From NCBI GenBank assembly GCA_029261835.1, contig JAJDAO010000067.1, forward strand, positions 62,001 through 126,000: a DNA stretch of 64,000 nucleotides. The letters run 5' to 3'. The translations under genes were made by a program, and so were the position numbers. This DNA comes from Deltaproteobacteria bacterium. Its GTDB lineage: Bacteria; Myxococcota_A; UBA9160; UBA4427. The number at the start of each line of letters is the position of its first letter. Position 1 is the stretch's first letter. This document shows, piece by piece, positions 15,003 to 22,683 of the stretch. Below the pieces are notes generated by a model. It worked only from the letters and a program-made list of their open reading frames with translations. It made no database searches and was not told the origin of the DNA.

Positions 15003-18000
15003 GTGATAAATCGAATCCACGCTCTCTGGTCGGATGTCCGATCGCGACTCGCGCTCACGTCGCGGACTGGACCCATCTTCGTTTTCCTCGCCGCCGTGCT
15101 GCTATGGGGTGCCGCAGCTGAGGCGAAGACGCTCGACGATCCCCTGCGCTGGACGATCTCCCCGTCGTCCGACGTTGAGGGCTATCTGGTGCACGTGGGC
15201 CAGACGTCGGGCTTCCGCGCGTCGGGAGGCGGCGTGTCCATCGACATCGGCAACGACTTCGATCTGATCGGCACTACGGGGCATCGTCGGCTTGGCGACT
15301 TCATGACCGAGAGCAGCTACGTGGTCATGCAGGCCTACGGCAGCTCGGGCCAGCCTTCCGTCGATTCCAACGAGATCCATGTCACCATCGATGAGTGCGT
15401 GGTCGACAGCGACTGCGGGGACGCGGACCTTTGCAATGGCAACGAGAGCTGCGTGGCGGGGAGCTGCGTGGCGGGCACACCACCTGTGTGCAGCAGCGGC
15501 GGTCAGTGCAGCACCGCACAGTGCGATGCGTCGCTCGGCTGCGTCGAGGTGGCGGTGGCAAACGGCACTGCGTGCAACGACGGCAATGCGTGCACGATCG
15601 ACGACAGCTGTGAGGCCGGCCTCTGTGCGCCCGGCGGCGCGCAGAGCTGTAGTGATCCGGGCCCGTGCCGCAGCGGCTACTGCGATCCGCAGCGCGGTTG
15701 CACGAGCGATCTCCTGGCCGACGGCACTGTCTGCAGCGACGGCGATCCCGCCACGCTGAACGACAGCTGCCAGGTTGGCGTCTGTGTCGGCTCCGAGCCG
15801 GAGCCGGAGTGCGTGGTCGACGGCGACTGCCGAGATGCGGACCTCTGCAACGGCAACGAGAGCTGCGTGGCGGGGAGCTGCGTAGCGGGCACGCCACCGG
15901 CGTGCAGCAGCAGCGGTCAGTGCAGCACCGCACAGTGCGACGCGTCACTCGGCTGCGTCGAGGTGGCGGTAGCAAACGGCACTGCGTGCAGCGACGGCAA
16001 TGCGTGCACGATCGACGACAGCTGCCAGGTCGGCGTCTGTGCGCCCGGCGGCGCGCAGAGTTGTAGCGATCCGGGCCCGTGCCGCAGCGGCTACTGCGAT
16101 CCGCAACGCGGTTGCACGAGCGATCTCCTGGCCGACGGCACTGTCTGCAGCGACGGCGATCCCGCCACGCTGAACGACAGCTGCCAGGTCGGCGTCTGTG
16201 TCGGCTCCGAGCCGGAGCCGGAGTGCGTGGTCGACGGCGACTGCCGAGATGCGAACCTCTGCAACGGCAACGAGAGCTGCGTAGCGGGGAGCTGCGTGGC
16301 GGGCACACCACCGGCGTGCAGCAGCAGCGGTCAGTGCAGCACCGCACAGTGCGACGCGTCGCTCGGCTGCGTCGAGGTGGCGGTGGCAGACGGCACTGCG
16401 TGCAGCGACGGCAATGCGTGCACGGTCGACGACAGCTGTGAGGCCGGCCTCTGCGGGCCGGGCGGCGCGCAGAGCTGCAGTGATCCGGGCCCGTGCCGCA
16501 GCGGCTACTGCGATCCGCAGCGCGGTTGCACGAGCGATCTCCTGGCCGACGGCACTGTTTGCAGCGACGGCGATCCCGTCACGCTGGACGACAGCTGCCA
16601 GGTCGGCATCTGTGTCGGCTCCGAGCCGGAGCCGAATCCCGGCCCGCCCGGCTCAACGAGAAGGGGTATCGCGAAGGGCAAGGCTGGCCTGCAGAACGCT
16701 GGCCACGGTCTCGACGACTCCGTGCGGGCGGCTTCGCCCGACGGTGATCCACGCCTCTTCGCGGTGCAGCGCGACGGTCGTATCTACGTAGCCGAGGCGG
16801 GTCAGGTGCTCACGAAGCGCGCCTTCCTGGATCTGCGCAGCGAGGTCTCCGACGTCGGCGACGGCGGACTGCTCGGACTCGCCTTCGATCCCGACTACGC
16901 GAGCAATGGCTACTTCTACGTCTATCGGACCGTCCGATCCGGAGACGCCGTGCTCTCGCGCTTCCAGGTGAGTGGCGACGCTTACGTGGCGAACCGGCTC
17001 TCGGAGTTCGAGATCCTGCGCATCGCGCTGCCCACGCCCGGCAGCAACCCGGGCGGCGGTCTGGCCTTCGATCTCGATGGCTACCTCCTGGTGGGCGTGG
17101 GCGACGGCGACACGCTGGGTGACCCCGGTGACCGCGCCCAGGACGGCGATCAACTGCTGGGTAAGATCCTGCGCCTCGACATCTCCGATCCGCCGTCGGC
17201 CGGCGGGTATCGCATTCCGCATGACAACCCCTTCCTTGGTGCCGGCAATGTGCGCGACGAGATCTGGGCCCTCGGCCTGCGCAATCCCTCGCATCTGGCC
17301 GTCGACAGCACGACGGGCGATCTCTGGATCACGGACCAGGGTCAGAGCACGCGCCTCGAGATCAACTTCGAGCCGGGCAGCGACGCCGGCGGCCACAACT
17401 ACGGCTGGGACGTGATGGAGGGGACCGCCTGCAACACGGACCGGCCCGCCACGAATATCTCCTGCGGATCCGCTGCGCTCACAGAGCCGATCTTCGAATA
17501 CGACCTCACGAGTGCGTCCTGCGAGATCGTCGGCGGCTACGTGTACCGCGGAGCGCTGCCGGATCTCTCCGGTCAGTTCTTCTTTGCCGACGCCTGCGCG
17601 GGCAGCGCCTGGAGCTACGATCGCGAGGACGACACCCTCGCCAACCGCTCGCAGCAGTTCGACGACTTCGTCAGCGGCAATGTCCACGTGGTGGGCTTCG
17701 GGCAGGATGGCTTCGGCGAGGGCTATGTGCTGACGTCGGATGGCCGGCTCTACAAGATGCGCGGCACCGAGCCCGAGTGCAGCGACGGCGTGGACAACGA
17801 CGGCGACGGGCTCGTCGACGACGGAGCGGATCCAGGCTGCGCGAACGCCGAGTCCGTAATCGAGAATCCGCGCTGCGACGACTACTTCGACAACGATGGC
17901 GACGGCCAGATGGACGCCGCGGACGCGCAGTGCACATCGCGCGCCGCCAACGTCGAGGCCGAGGCCGAGCCCGGGACGAGCGACATGTTGACCGAAGAAA

Positions 18001-18089
18001 CGCTCTGCGGCCTGGGTGCCGAGCTGGCGCTGATCTTCCCGCCGCTCATGTGGCTACGCAACCACCGCCGCCGCGCCCGTCGCGGCTGA
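15003..18089 (+). CDS. surface protein: FN3-like, three Cys-rich repeats, glucose/sorbosone dehydrogenase domain, CGxGxELAL tail
   Basis: Protein of 1028 residues: signal peptide 1-41; fibronectin-III-like domain about 45-128; three 138-residue Cys-rich repeats 131-544; a six-blade glucose/sorbosone dehydrogenase domain about 555-915 (DGGLLGLAFDPDY, PGSNPGGGLAFDLDGYLLVGVGDG, 'LRNPSHLAVD', 'GGHNYGWDVMEG'); a Ca-binding-like 'DGVDNDGDGLVDDGADPGC' near 928; and a tail CGLGAELALIFPPLMWLR plus basic residues. The dehydrogenase group usually uses PQQ to oxidise sugars outside the cell. The start is GTG without a strong ribosome site. Downstream stem-loop at 18181. Confidence 0.88.
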   Translation: MINRIHALWSDVRSRLALTSRTGPIFVFLAAVLLWGAAAEAKTLDDPLRWTISPSSDVEGYLVHVGQTSGFRASGGGVSIDIGNDFDLIGTTGHRRLGDFMTESSYVVMQAYGSSGQPSVDSNEIHVTIDECVVDSDCGDADLCNGNESCVAGSCVAGTPPVCSSGGQCSTAQCDASLGCVEVAVANGTACNDGNACTIDDSCEAGLCAPGGAQSCSDPGPCRSGYCDPQRGCTSDLLADGTVCSDGDPATLNDSCQVGVCVGSEPEPECVVDGDCRDADLCNGNESCVAGSCVAGTPPACSSSGQCSTAQCDASLGCVEVAVANGTACSDGNACTIDDSCQVGVCAPGGAQSCSDPGPCRSGYCDPQRGCTSDLLADGTVCSDGDPATLNDSCQVGVCVGSEPEPECVVDGDCRDANLCNGNESCVAGSCVAGTPPACSSSGQCSTAQCDASLGCVEVAVADGTACSDGNACTVDDSCEAGLCGPGGAQSCSDPGPCRSGYCDPQRGCTSDLLADGTVCSDGDPVTLDDSCQVGICVGSEPEPNPGPPGSTRRGIAKGKAGLQNAGHGLDDSVRAASPDGDPRLFAVQRDGRIYVAEAGQVLTKRAFLDLRSEVSDVGDGGLLGLAFDPDYASNGYFYVYRTVRSGDAVLSRFQVSGDAYVANRLSEFEILRIALPTPGSNPGGGLAFDLDGYLLVGVGDGDTLGDPGDRAQDGDQLLGKILRLDISDPPSAGGYRIPHDNPFLGAGNVRDEIWALGLRNPSHLAVDSTTGDLWITDQGQSTRLEINFEPGSDAGGHNYGWDVMEGTACNTDRPATNISCGSAALTEPIFEYDLTSASCEIVGGYVYRGALPDLSGQFFFADACAGSAWSYDREDDTLANRSQQFDDFVSGNVHVVGFGQDGFGEGYVLTSDGRLYKMRGTEPECSDGVDNDGDGLVDDGADPGCANAESVIENPRCDDYFDNDGDGQMDAADAQCTSRAANVEAEAEPGTSDMLTEETLCGLGAELALIFPPLMWLRNHRRRARRG
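15393..16634 (+). repeat. three tandem 414-bp coding repeats
   Basis: Copies begin at 15393, 15807 and 16221, exactly 414 bp (138 codons) apart, inside the sugar-dehydrogenase-like gene. Each encodes about 20 cysteines in EGF-like spacing (ECVV..DC...LCNGNESC ... CVGSEPEPE). DNA identity is very high; copies 2 and 3 differ by only a scatter of bases, pointing to recent duplication or conversion. Confidence 0.95.
18006..18089 (+). other. CGxGxELAL-type C-terminal sorting tail (coding)
   Basis: Encodes CGLGAELALIFPPLMWLR followed by a run of Arg/His. It consists of a Cys-Gly motif, a short hydrophobic helix, and a basic cluster ending the protein, the three-part plan of bacterial sorting tails. 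Nearly the same pattern ends the protein at 24036. Confidence 0.65.
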
Positions 18090-18180
18090 TCACCCCACCC
18101 CCGACGGGCCGTGCTCCCGACCGGTCGCTTCTTGCCGCTTCGGGGGAATCCTTGCTCCAACGTTGGAAGCAATCTCATGA

Positions 18181-18200
18181 ACCCCGGCTCGGGCCGGGGT
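18181..18200. terminator. stem-loop after the sugar-dehydrogenase-like gene
   Basis: Perfect 8-bp stem (ACCCCGGC / GCCGGGGT) with a TCGG tetraloop, about 90 bp after the stop codon. There is no T-run, so an intrinsic terminator is only possible; it may be an RNA-stabilising hairpin. Confidence 0.4.
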
Positions 18201-18242
18201 CTATGGGATAGCTTCTAGTCTCGCACTCGGAGGGAGGAAGCC

Positions 18243-18485
18243 ATGCCGAACCCCTATCGGAAGAAGCTCGCCAAGGGACAGAGCAACGCCCCGTTCAAGT
18301 CCGCCGACGCTTCAGTGACAGCCCTGCGAGACCGCAGGCGAGGAGGAGGGCGGTGGTGGGTTCGGGAATGGGCGAGAGTTCCCATTGGCTATACCCCGAC
18401 GAGCTGTAGCTCGCGCTCCTACCACCATTCCAGTAGGCGATCGAGGAACCAGCACCATTCAATAGGTTCACCTGCCGACCCGTAA
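18243..18485 (+). CDS. doubtful small basic protein, possibly truncated
   Basis: ATG 18243 has a very good ribosome site (GGAGGGAGGAAGCC) and begins MPNPYRKKLAKGQSNAPFKS, a basic opening. From about codon 18 the frame runs antisense through the end of the convergent PEP-CTERM gene and loses protein-like character. Either a short gene whose 3' part was lost by rearrangement, or a spurious frame. No family recognised. Confidence 0.25.
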   Translation: MPNPYRKKLAKGQSNAPFKSADASVTALRDRRRGGGRWWVREWARVPIGYTPTSCSSRSYHHSSRRSRNQHHSIGSPADP

Positions 18486-18885
18486 TCACGGTGGTACTCG
18501 AATTGTAGGAGAGCGCCGTCATGAGGTAGCTCGTGAGTGAAGTCGAACCGAACCCGTCGCTCAGGAGTGCGTCTGCCAATGCACCCACCGCGAGATCTGC
18601 CTTGGGGAGATCTCCCCAAGCAACCAGACGAGGATCCAACGAGTAGTCGCCGTAGCCAAAGATGGCGGCGAACGTGCCACCCCAGGTCACCGTGACGTCG
18701 TAGTACTGGATCCCGCCGCCGTCTCCCCAGTCCACCCCGACACCTTCGAAGAACGTCGGCCGGCTGCTGGCGCCATCGTAAGTAATGGTGGTTGCCACGC
18801 AGGGGGAGCTGGCGAGAGCCAGCAAGAGGACGGCTGTCGCCATCGGCAGACACACCCGAGACAGGCGCGCACGAGTCCGCAGCAT
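18295..18885 (-). CDS. PEP-CTERM sorting domain protein
   Basis: Protein of 196 residues: signal peptide about 1-31 (MATAVLLLALASSPCVA), a beta-rich Ser/Gly/Tyr region with no recognised domain, and IPEPTTALLLACGLAGLSL-KRRR at the C-terminus, a textbook PEP-CTERM tail (PEP motif, hydrophobic helix, basic end). Exported and then processed by an exosortase not present in this window. Start ATG 18885 follows GGAGATCC. Function beyond surface location unknown. Confidence 0.85.
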   Translation of the reverse strand: MLRTRARLSRVCLPMATAVLLLALASSPCVATTITYDGASSRPTFFEGVGVDWGDGGGIQYYDVTVTWGGTFAAIFGYGDYSLDPRLVAWGDLPKADLAVGALADALLSDGFGSTSLTSYLMTALSYNSSTTVITGRQVNLLNGAGSSIAYWNGGRSASYSSSGYSQWELSPIPEPTTALLLACGLAGLSLKRRRT

Positions 18886-19222
18886 GAGGATCTCCTTCCC
18901 AAGAGTCCGAGTACGAGCAGGGTAGTGGGGAACACACTACACTAAGCCCGGCAGAGTTGGGAAGCGAATTCAGCGGATTCCCAGCGGGGGATGTCTCGAT
19001 GCCCCTCGACGCGATGGAATCCTGCCCGGGCTTCGAGGATGGCGGCTCCCGCCCAGCGGAGCGGCATCTGTCCGACCTCGCCATCGTCTCACACGGCGCG
19101 AATCCCTCCCGGTGTGCGACTGGATTCGCGCGCTCTGCTCGCCGCTGCTCTCCAAGCTCGGAAACGTATTTCTTGTCGGAAGTGTCTTGCCGACGTACCG
19201 TCCGGCATCCCGGGAGGAAACC
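18886..19222. other. intergenic region, nothing recognised
   Basis: About 340 bp between the divergent PEP-CTERM and arylesterase-like genes. Frames crossing it have no motif. Promoters expected on both sides. Confidence 0.5.
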
Positions 19223-20296
19223 ATGGGAGAGTCCTTGAAACGCTTCGGCATCCCGCTGTGCGTGGCCGCCGTCATCGTGCTCGCGGTCGGCGGTTTCGCC
19301 CTCCATCTGGTCTGGGCAGCGGGGCAGTTCAAGACGCTCGAGCCCCACTTCTCTGGAGCCTGCACGCCGGTCCCGGGACTGCTCGGAGCCGAAGATGTGA
19401 CCGTTCACCCCGGAACCGGGATCGCCTACGTCTCCGCCACCGACCGCCGCTCGGTCATGGCCGGTGGACCCGGCCGCGGCGCCATCTACGCCTACGACCT
19501 GATGTCCGAGTCACCGCGGCCGAAGAACCTGACCCCGGACGCCGACGAGGACTTCCGACCGCATGGCCTGAGCCTGTACATCGGCGACGATGGACGCAAC
19601 TCTCTGTACGTGATCAATCATGCGGCTGGCCGACCCACCATCGAGATCTACGATCTCCTCGGCAGCGCGCTGCTCCACCGCGGAACCCTATCCGATCCGC
19701 TGGTCGTGACGCCCAATGATGTGGTCGCTGTCGGCCACGACCGGCTCTACATCACGAACGATCACGCAAATGCGTCTGGCCTCGCCCGGACGCTCGAGGA
19801 CTATCTTCGGCGATCGATCTCAACCGTCGTCTACTACGACGGAGGGCACTTCTCCGTCGCGGCGTCGGGCATTCGCTACCCGAACGGCATCAACGTGAGC
19901 CGGAATGGAGAGAGGCTCTACGTCGCCTCGACCACCGGCGGTGTCGTGCTCGTGTTTCGGATCGACCCGGAGTCGGGAGGGCTCGAGGAGCGTGGCGCGA
20001 TCCCGATCGGGAGCGGCGTAGACAATATCGAGGTCGACGCAGACGGCGATTTGTGGATCGGCGCGCACGCGAAGCTGCTGACTTTCGTGCAGCACGCCGA
20101 CGACGCCAGCCGACTCGCTCCCTCGCAGGTCATCCGGGTGAGCGGCCCCGATGCCGATTCCCCCTCCGTGGAGGAGATCTTCCTGAGCCTCGGCGAGGAT
20201 CTATCCGGGTCGAGCGTCGGCTCGGTTTACGCAGATCGGCTCCTCGTGGGAAGCGTGTTCGACGACGGCATCCTGGACTGCCGGATGACGCCCTGA
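19223..20296 (+). CDS. paraoxonase/arylesterase-like beta-propeller with N-terminal membrane anchor
   Basis: Protein of 357 residues. A hydrophobic helix at 8-32 (signal anchor) precedes a PON/SMP-30-type six-bladed propeller: GAEDVTVHPGTGIAYVSATDRR, 'FRPHGLSLY', 'LYVINHA', 'NDVVAVGHDRLYITNDHAN', 'GIRYPNGINVSRNGERLYVAS', the last matching the Ca-site blade of paraoxonases. Such enzymes hydrolyse lactones or aryl esters outside the cytoplasm, and some quench acyl-homoserine lactones. ATG 19223 with GGGAGG is preferred to the longer frame. Confidence 0.85.
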   Translation: MGESLKRFGIPLCVAAVIVLAVGGFALHLVWAAGQFKTLEPHFSGACTPVPGLLGAEDVTVHPGTGIAYVSATDRRSVMAGGPGRGAIYAYDLMSESPRPKNLTPDADEDFRPHGLSLYIGDDGRNSLYVINHAAGRPTIEIYDLLGSALLHRGTLSDPLVVTPNDVVAVGHDRLYITNDHANASGLARTLEDYLRRSISTVVYYDGGHFSVAASGIRYPNGINVSRNGERLYVASTTGGVVLVFRIDPESGGLEERGAIPIGSGVDNIEVDADGDLWIGAHAKLLTFVQHADDASRLAPSQVIRVSGPDADSPSVEEIFLSLGEDLSGSSVGSVYADRLLVGSVFDDGILDCRMTP

Positions 20297-20421
20297 AGCT
20301 GTCACCCATAGATACGGGGGTGGCGTTGCCATATTGCCTTTCGCTTGACGGGGCAACGCAACACCGCCTGCATCTCACGTATACTTCCCGATATCGGAAC
20401 CCCCAACGAGGGAGAATCGTC

Positions 20422-20859
20422 ATGGCGAGCAAGCACGAGGCGTTTTGGCAGCATTCGAGCTTTGCGTTGGTGGGGAACTCGGCCAGCAAGGGCTTCCCCA
20501 CTCTCACCTATCAAGCCCTGCGCAAGCAGGGGAAGAAGGTCTTTCCGGTGGATCCTTCGGTCGCCGAGATCGAAGGCGACGCGACCTACCCGGATCTGAA
20601 GGCGCTGCCCGAGACGGTTGCGGCCGCGGTGCTGGAGGTGCCGAACGAAGAGACGGCGGAGTGGGTGGGCAGAGCGGCCGACGCGGGGATCGAGCGAATC
20701 TGGATCCACATGAATCGCGACACGCCCCAAGCACTCGCGCTGGCCGAGGAAAGAGGGCTCGAGGTGCACAAGGGAACCTGCGCCGTCATGTACGTCACGC
20801 CCGACCCGACCTACCACTCGATCCACAAGTGGATCAACAAGCTCATGGGAGCCTACTGA
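20422..20859 (+). CDS. CoA-binding domain protein (YccU-like)
   Basis: Protein of 145 residues covering a single CoA-binding Rossmann domain: 'SFALVGNSASKGFPTLTYQALRKQGKKVFPVDP', 'YPDLKALPETVAAAVLEVP', 'IWIHMNRDTPQALALAEERGLEVHKGTCAVMY'. Stand-alone members bind CoA and are thought to regulate acyl or acetyl transfer; enzymatic activity is not known. ATG 20422 follows GAGGGAGA. Convergent with the Yip1 gene, 13 bp apart. Confidence 0.88.
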   Translation: MASKHEAFWQHSSFALVGNSASKGFPTLTYQALRKQGKKVFPVDPSVAEIEGDATYPDLKALPETVAAAVLEVPNEETAEWVGRAADAGIERIWIHMNRDTPQALALAEERGLEVHKGTCAVMYVTPDPTYHSIHKWINKLMGAY

Positions 20860-20872
20860 GGCGAATTCCGGG

Positions 20873-21394
20873 CTAGGCGAGGCCGAGCAGCCGAGCGGCG
20901 AGAACGAGAATCAGGAGCTGTGCCAGCCAGCCAATCAGGCAGACGCCGACGGCGCGCGCCGTGCTGGTGTAGTCGAGCGCCTGGCGAACTGCGATCACCA
21001 TGGCGACGAGCATCCAGACCCCGGCGACGAAGAAGATGAAGCCGCCGAGACCCGGAATGATCCCGAGGACTCGAACTACTCCGGGCGAGCTCGCGAAGCC
21101 GATGGTCCGCAGCATCTCGCTGTAATCCGCCCGGGTCTGTGGCTCCGGCAGCAGTCGCGTCCCGATGAAGTAGGTGAGAAACGCCCAGACGAGCCACCCG
21201 ACGAGGGCCGCGATGGTGCCCACGACGATTCCGGTCAGGCTCCCGGTGCCGAGGCTTCCGATGCCCGCCGCAACCGCGGACAGGACGACCACCGTCACGG
21301 CCTGCCCCAGCGCATCGCGATCGGCCTCGACCTCCTCATAGAGCTGCACATCCAGCTTGGCGGCGCGGATCATGCGGTCTTGGATGCTCGCCAT
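20873..21394 (-). CDS. Yip1 family membrane protein
   Basis: Protein of 173 residues with about five membrane helices. Seen: N-terminal 'IQDRMIRAAKLDVQLYEEVEADRDALGQAVTVVVLSAV', 'FIGTRLLPEPQTRADYSEMLRTIGFASSPGVVRVLGIIPGLG', and 'WMLVAMVIAVRQALDYTSTARAVGVCLIGW', the usual order of motifs in bacterial YIP1 proteins. Role unknown. Start at ATG 21394 with AAGGGGGA upstream, not the longer frame. Confidence 0.85.
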   Translation of the reverse strand: MASIQDRMIRAAKLDVQLYEEVEADRDALGQAVTVVVLSAVAAGIGSLGTGSLTGIVVGTIAALVGWLVWAFLTYFIGTRLLPEPQTRADYSEMLRTIGFASSPGVVRVLGIIPGLGGFIFFVAGVWMLVAMVIAVRQALDYTSTARAVGVCLIGWLAQLLILVLAARLLGLA

Positions 21395-21469
21395 GGTTGT
21401 GTCCCCCTTCACGTGAGTATAGAAGCTATCTCACAAACTCTTCCCGTCGCCTGGCACCGAGACGTTGCC

Positions 21470-21763
21470 TCAGTCGGGCGTCAGGTACCGCCGGAGCAGA
21501 TCACCACCCGGCACCCGGCGCCCCGAGCCCCGGTGCACTACGCGCACCTCGAACGCGAAGCGGTCGAGGGCAAAGTGTCTCTCGATCTGGCGGATCAGGC
21601 CGTTCGCCGTGGCGTCGTCGCGAATCGGCCGGGCACGCCGGCGCTGTCCATGGGCCCGGGCCAGACCCGCCTCGACACCTTCCTGATAGGCCTCCTTGAG
21701 CAGCTTCTCCAGCCCAGTCCAGTGAGATCGGCGAAGCCGTTTCAGTGCCATGGTCTGCGTCAT
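21470..21763 (-). CDS. hypothetical small basic protein
   Basis: Protein of 97 residues, no signal or membrane segment; helical first half (LKRLRRSHWTGLEKLLKEAYQEGVEAGLARAHG), then 'LIRQIERHFALDRFAFEVRVVH'. No family recognised. ATG 21763 has GGAGGG upstream and codon use is like its neighbours, so it is probably real. Confidence 0.55.
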   Translation of the reverse strand: MTQTMALKRLRRSHWTGLEKLLKEAYQEGVEAGLARAHGQRRRARPIRDDATANGLIRQIERHFALDRFAFEVRVVHRGSGRRVPGGDLLRRYLTPD

Positions 21764-21879
21764 GCGGGCCCTCCTCGTCCACCTCGCTCGGACGTCACCG
21801 CGGCTCCGAGCCGGTGGAGGACAGTCGTCTCGAGAAATGATAGCGCCGGAGTTGTACGGAGTGAGCCGGGGCGATCGTC

Positions 21880-22491
21880 CTACGCTTCTTCATCCTCTTC
21901 TTCCACGTCTGCGTGGACGCTCTGCAGGACGAGGAGGAGCATGAAGAGGTCGGCATCCTCGAGTGTCGCCAGCGGATTGTCCAGCTTGCCCGAGTCGAAG
22001 CCCTCGAAGCTGTTGAGCAGCTGCCAACGCTCCCGCTTGCCCAGCGCGGGGTGCGCCTTCATGTAGCCGCCCATCAACACGTCGAATCGGAGCCAGGCCA
22101 GCCGCTCGCCTTGCGGGTCGAGGGCGAGCAGCGCGCCCATCACGTGGATCTCATCCGAGGCACAGAGAACGCGCCCGTAGAGGTCGCGACGCTCCTGCTC
22201 CGAGAGCCGATCCTCGCTATCTCGCAGGTAGTCGTAGACGCCCTCGCCGCCCGGCCCCTTGCTCGTGGGGAGCATGCCGGAGAGAAAGAGCTCAGTCAGC
22301 GCGTCCATCACTTGGAAGAGGCGCATCTCCTCGAGCTGGAAGACGAGGTACACCCCCGCACTGGAAGAGGAGAGGACCGCCCGGTCGTCGAGCTTGGCGA
22401 TCGGTTCGGCAGCGAAAGCTCGCGTGCCGTGGGCAGCCAGGAAGACGCTCGCGAGTAGCAGAGCGAGGTAGCGCGGCTTGGGTCGAGGCAT
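21880..22491 (-). CDS. hypothetical secreted protein with acidic C-terminus
   Basis: Protein of 203 residues: signal peptide 1-27 (ALLLASVFLAAHGTRAFAAEP), helical mature part with many Leu/Asp/Glu (FQLEEMRLFQVMDALTELF, 'LGKRERWQLLNSFEGF', 'LEDADLFMLLLVLQSV') and a C-terminus of DVEEEDEEA. No known domain recognised. ATG 22491 follows AAGGGG; the longer frame is not supported. Divergent from the PEP-CTERM propeller gene with a small palindrome (22552-22567) between them. Confidence 0.65.
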   Translation of the reverse strand: MPRPKPRYLALLLASVFLAAHGTRAFAAEPIAKLDDRAVLSSSSAGVYLVFQLEEMRLFQVMDALTELFLSGMLPTSKGPGGEGVYDYLRDSEDRLSEQERRDLYGRVLCASDEIHVMGALLALDPQGERLAWLRFDVLMGGYMKAHPALGKRERWQLLNSFEGFDSGKLDNPLATLEDADLFMLLLVLQSVHADVEEEDEEA

Positions 22492-22551
22492 CGAGAACCC
22501 CTTGGCGTGGACGCTGTAGCCGAGACAATCACTGCCCTTGCAGGGGGAAAC

Positions 22552-22567
22552 TGTGAAGCACTTCACA
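22552..22567. promoter_or_regulatory. 16-bp near-perfect palindrome
   Basis: TGTGAAG-CA-CTTCACA, seven-base arms around a 2-base centre, between two divergent genes. Possible operator for an unidentified regulator. Confidence 0.3.
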
Positions 22568-22683
22568 CTCGCGACTGATTCGATGCGAAATCGACCTGAG
22601 AACGAACATCGCGCCCGCTCGAGGGAGGCAGGGTGTGGCGCTCCTCGATTCGTGTCGCGGATGCGATCCGCTACGCTGGTCGC

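Noticed and set aside
15382..16347. Arg/Cys/Ser-rich minus-strand frame across the tandem repeats
   Set aside because: Repeats in the plus-strand gene make a repetitive antisense frame; no start context.
15393..16634. CRISPR-like direct repeats
   Set aside because: The period is 414 bp, coding and in frame; no short repeat-spacer pattern.
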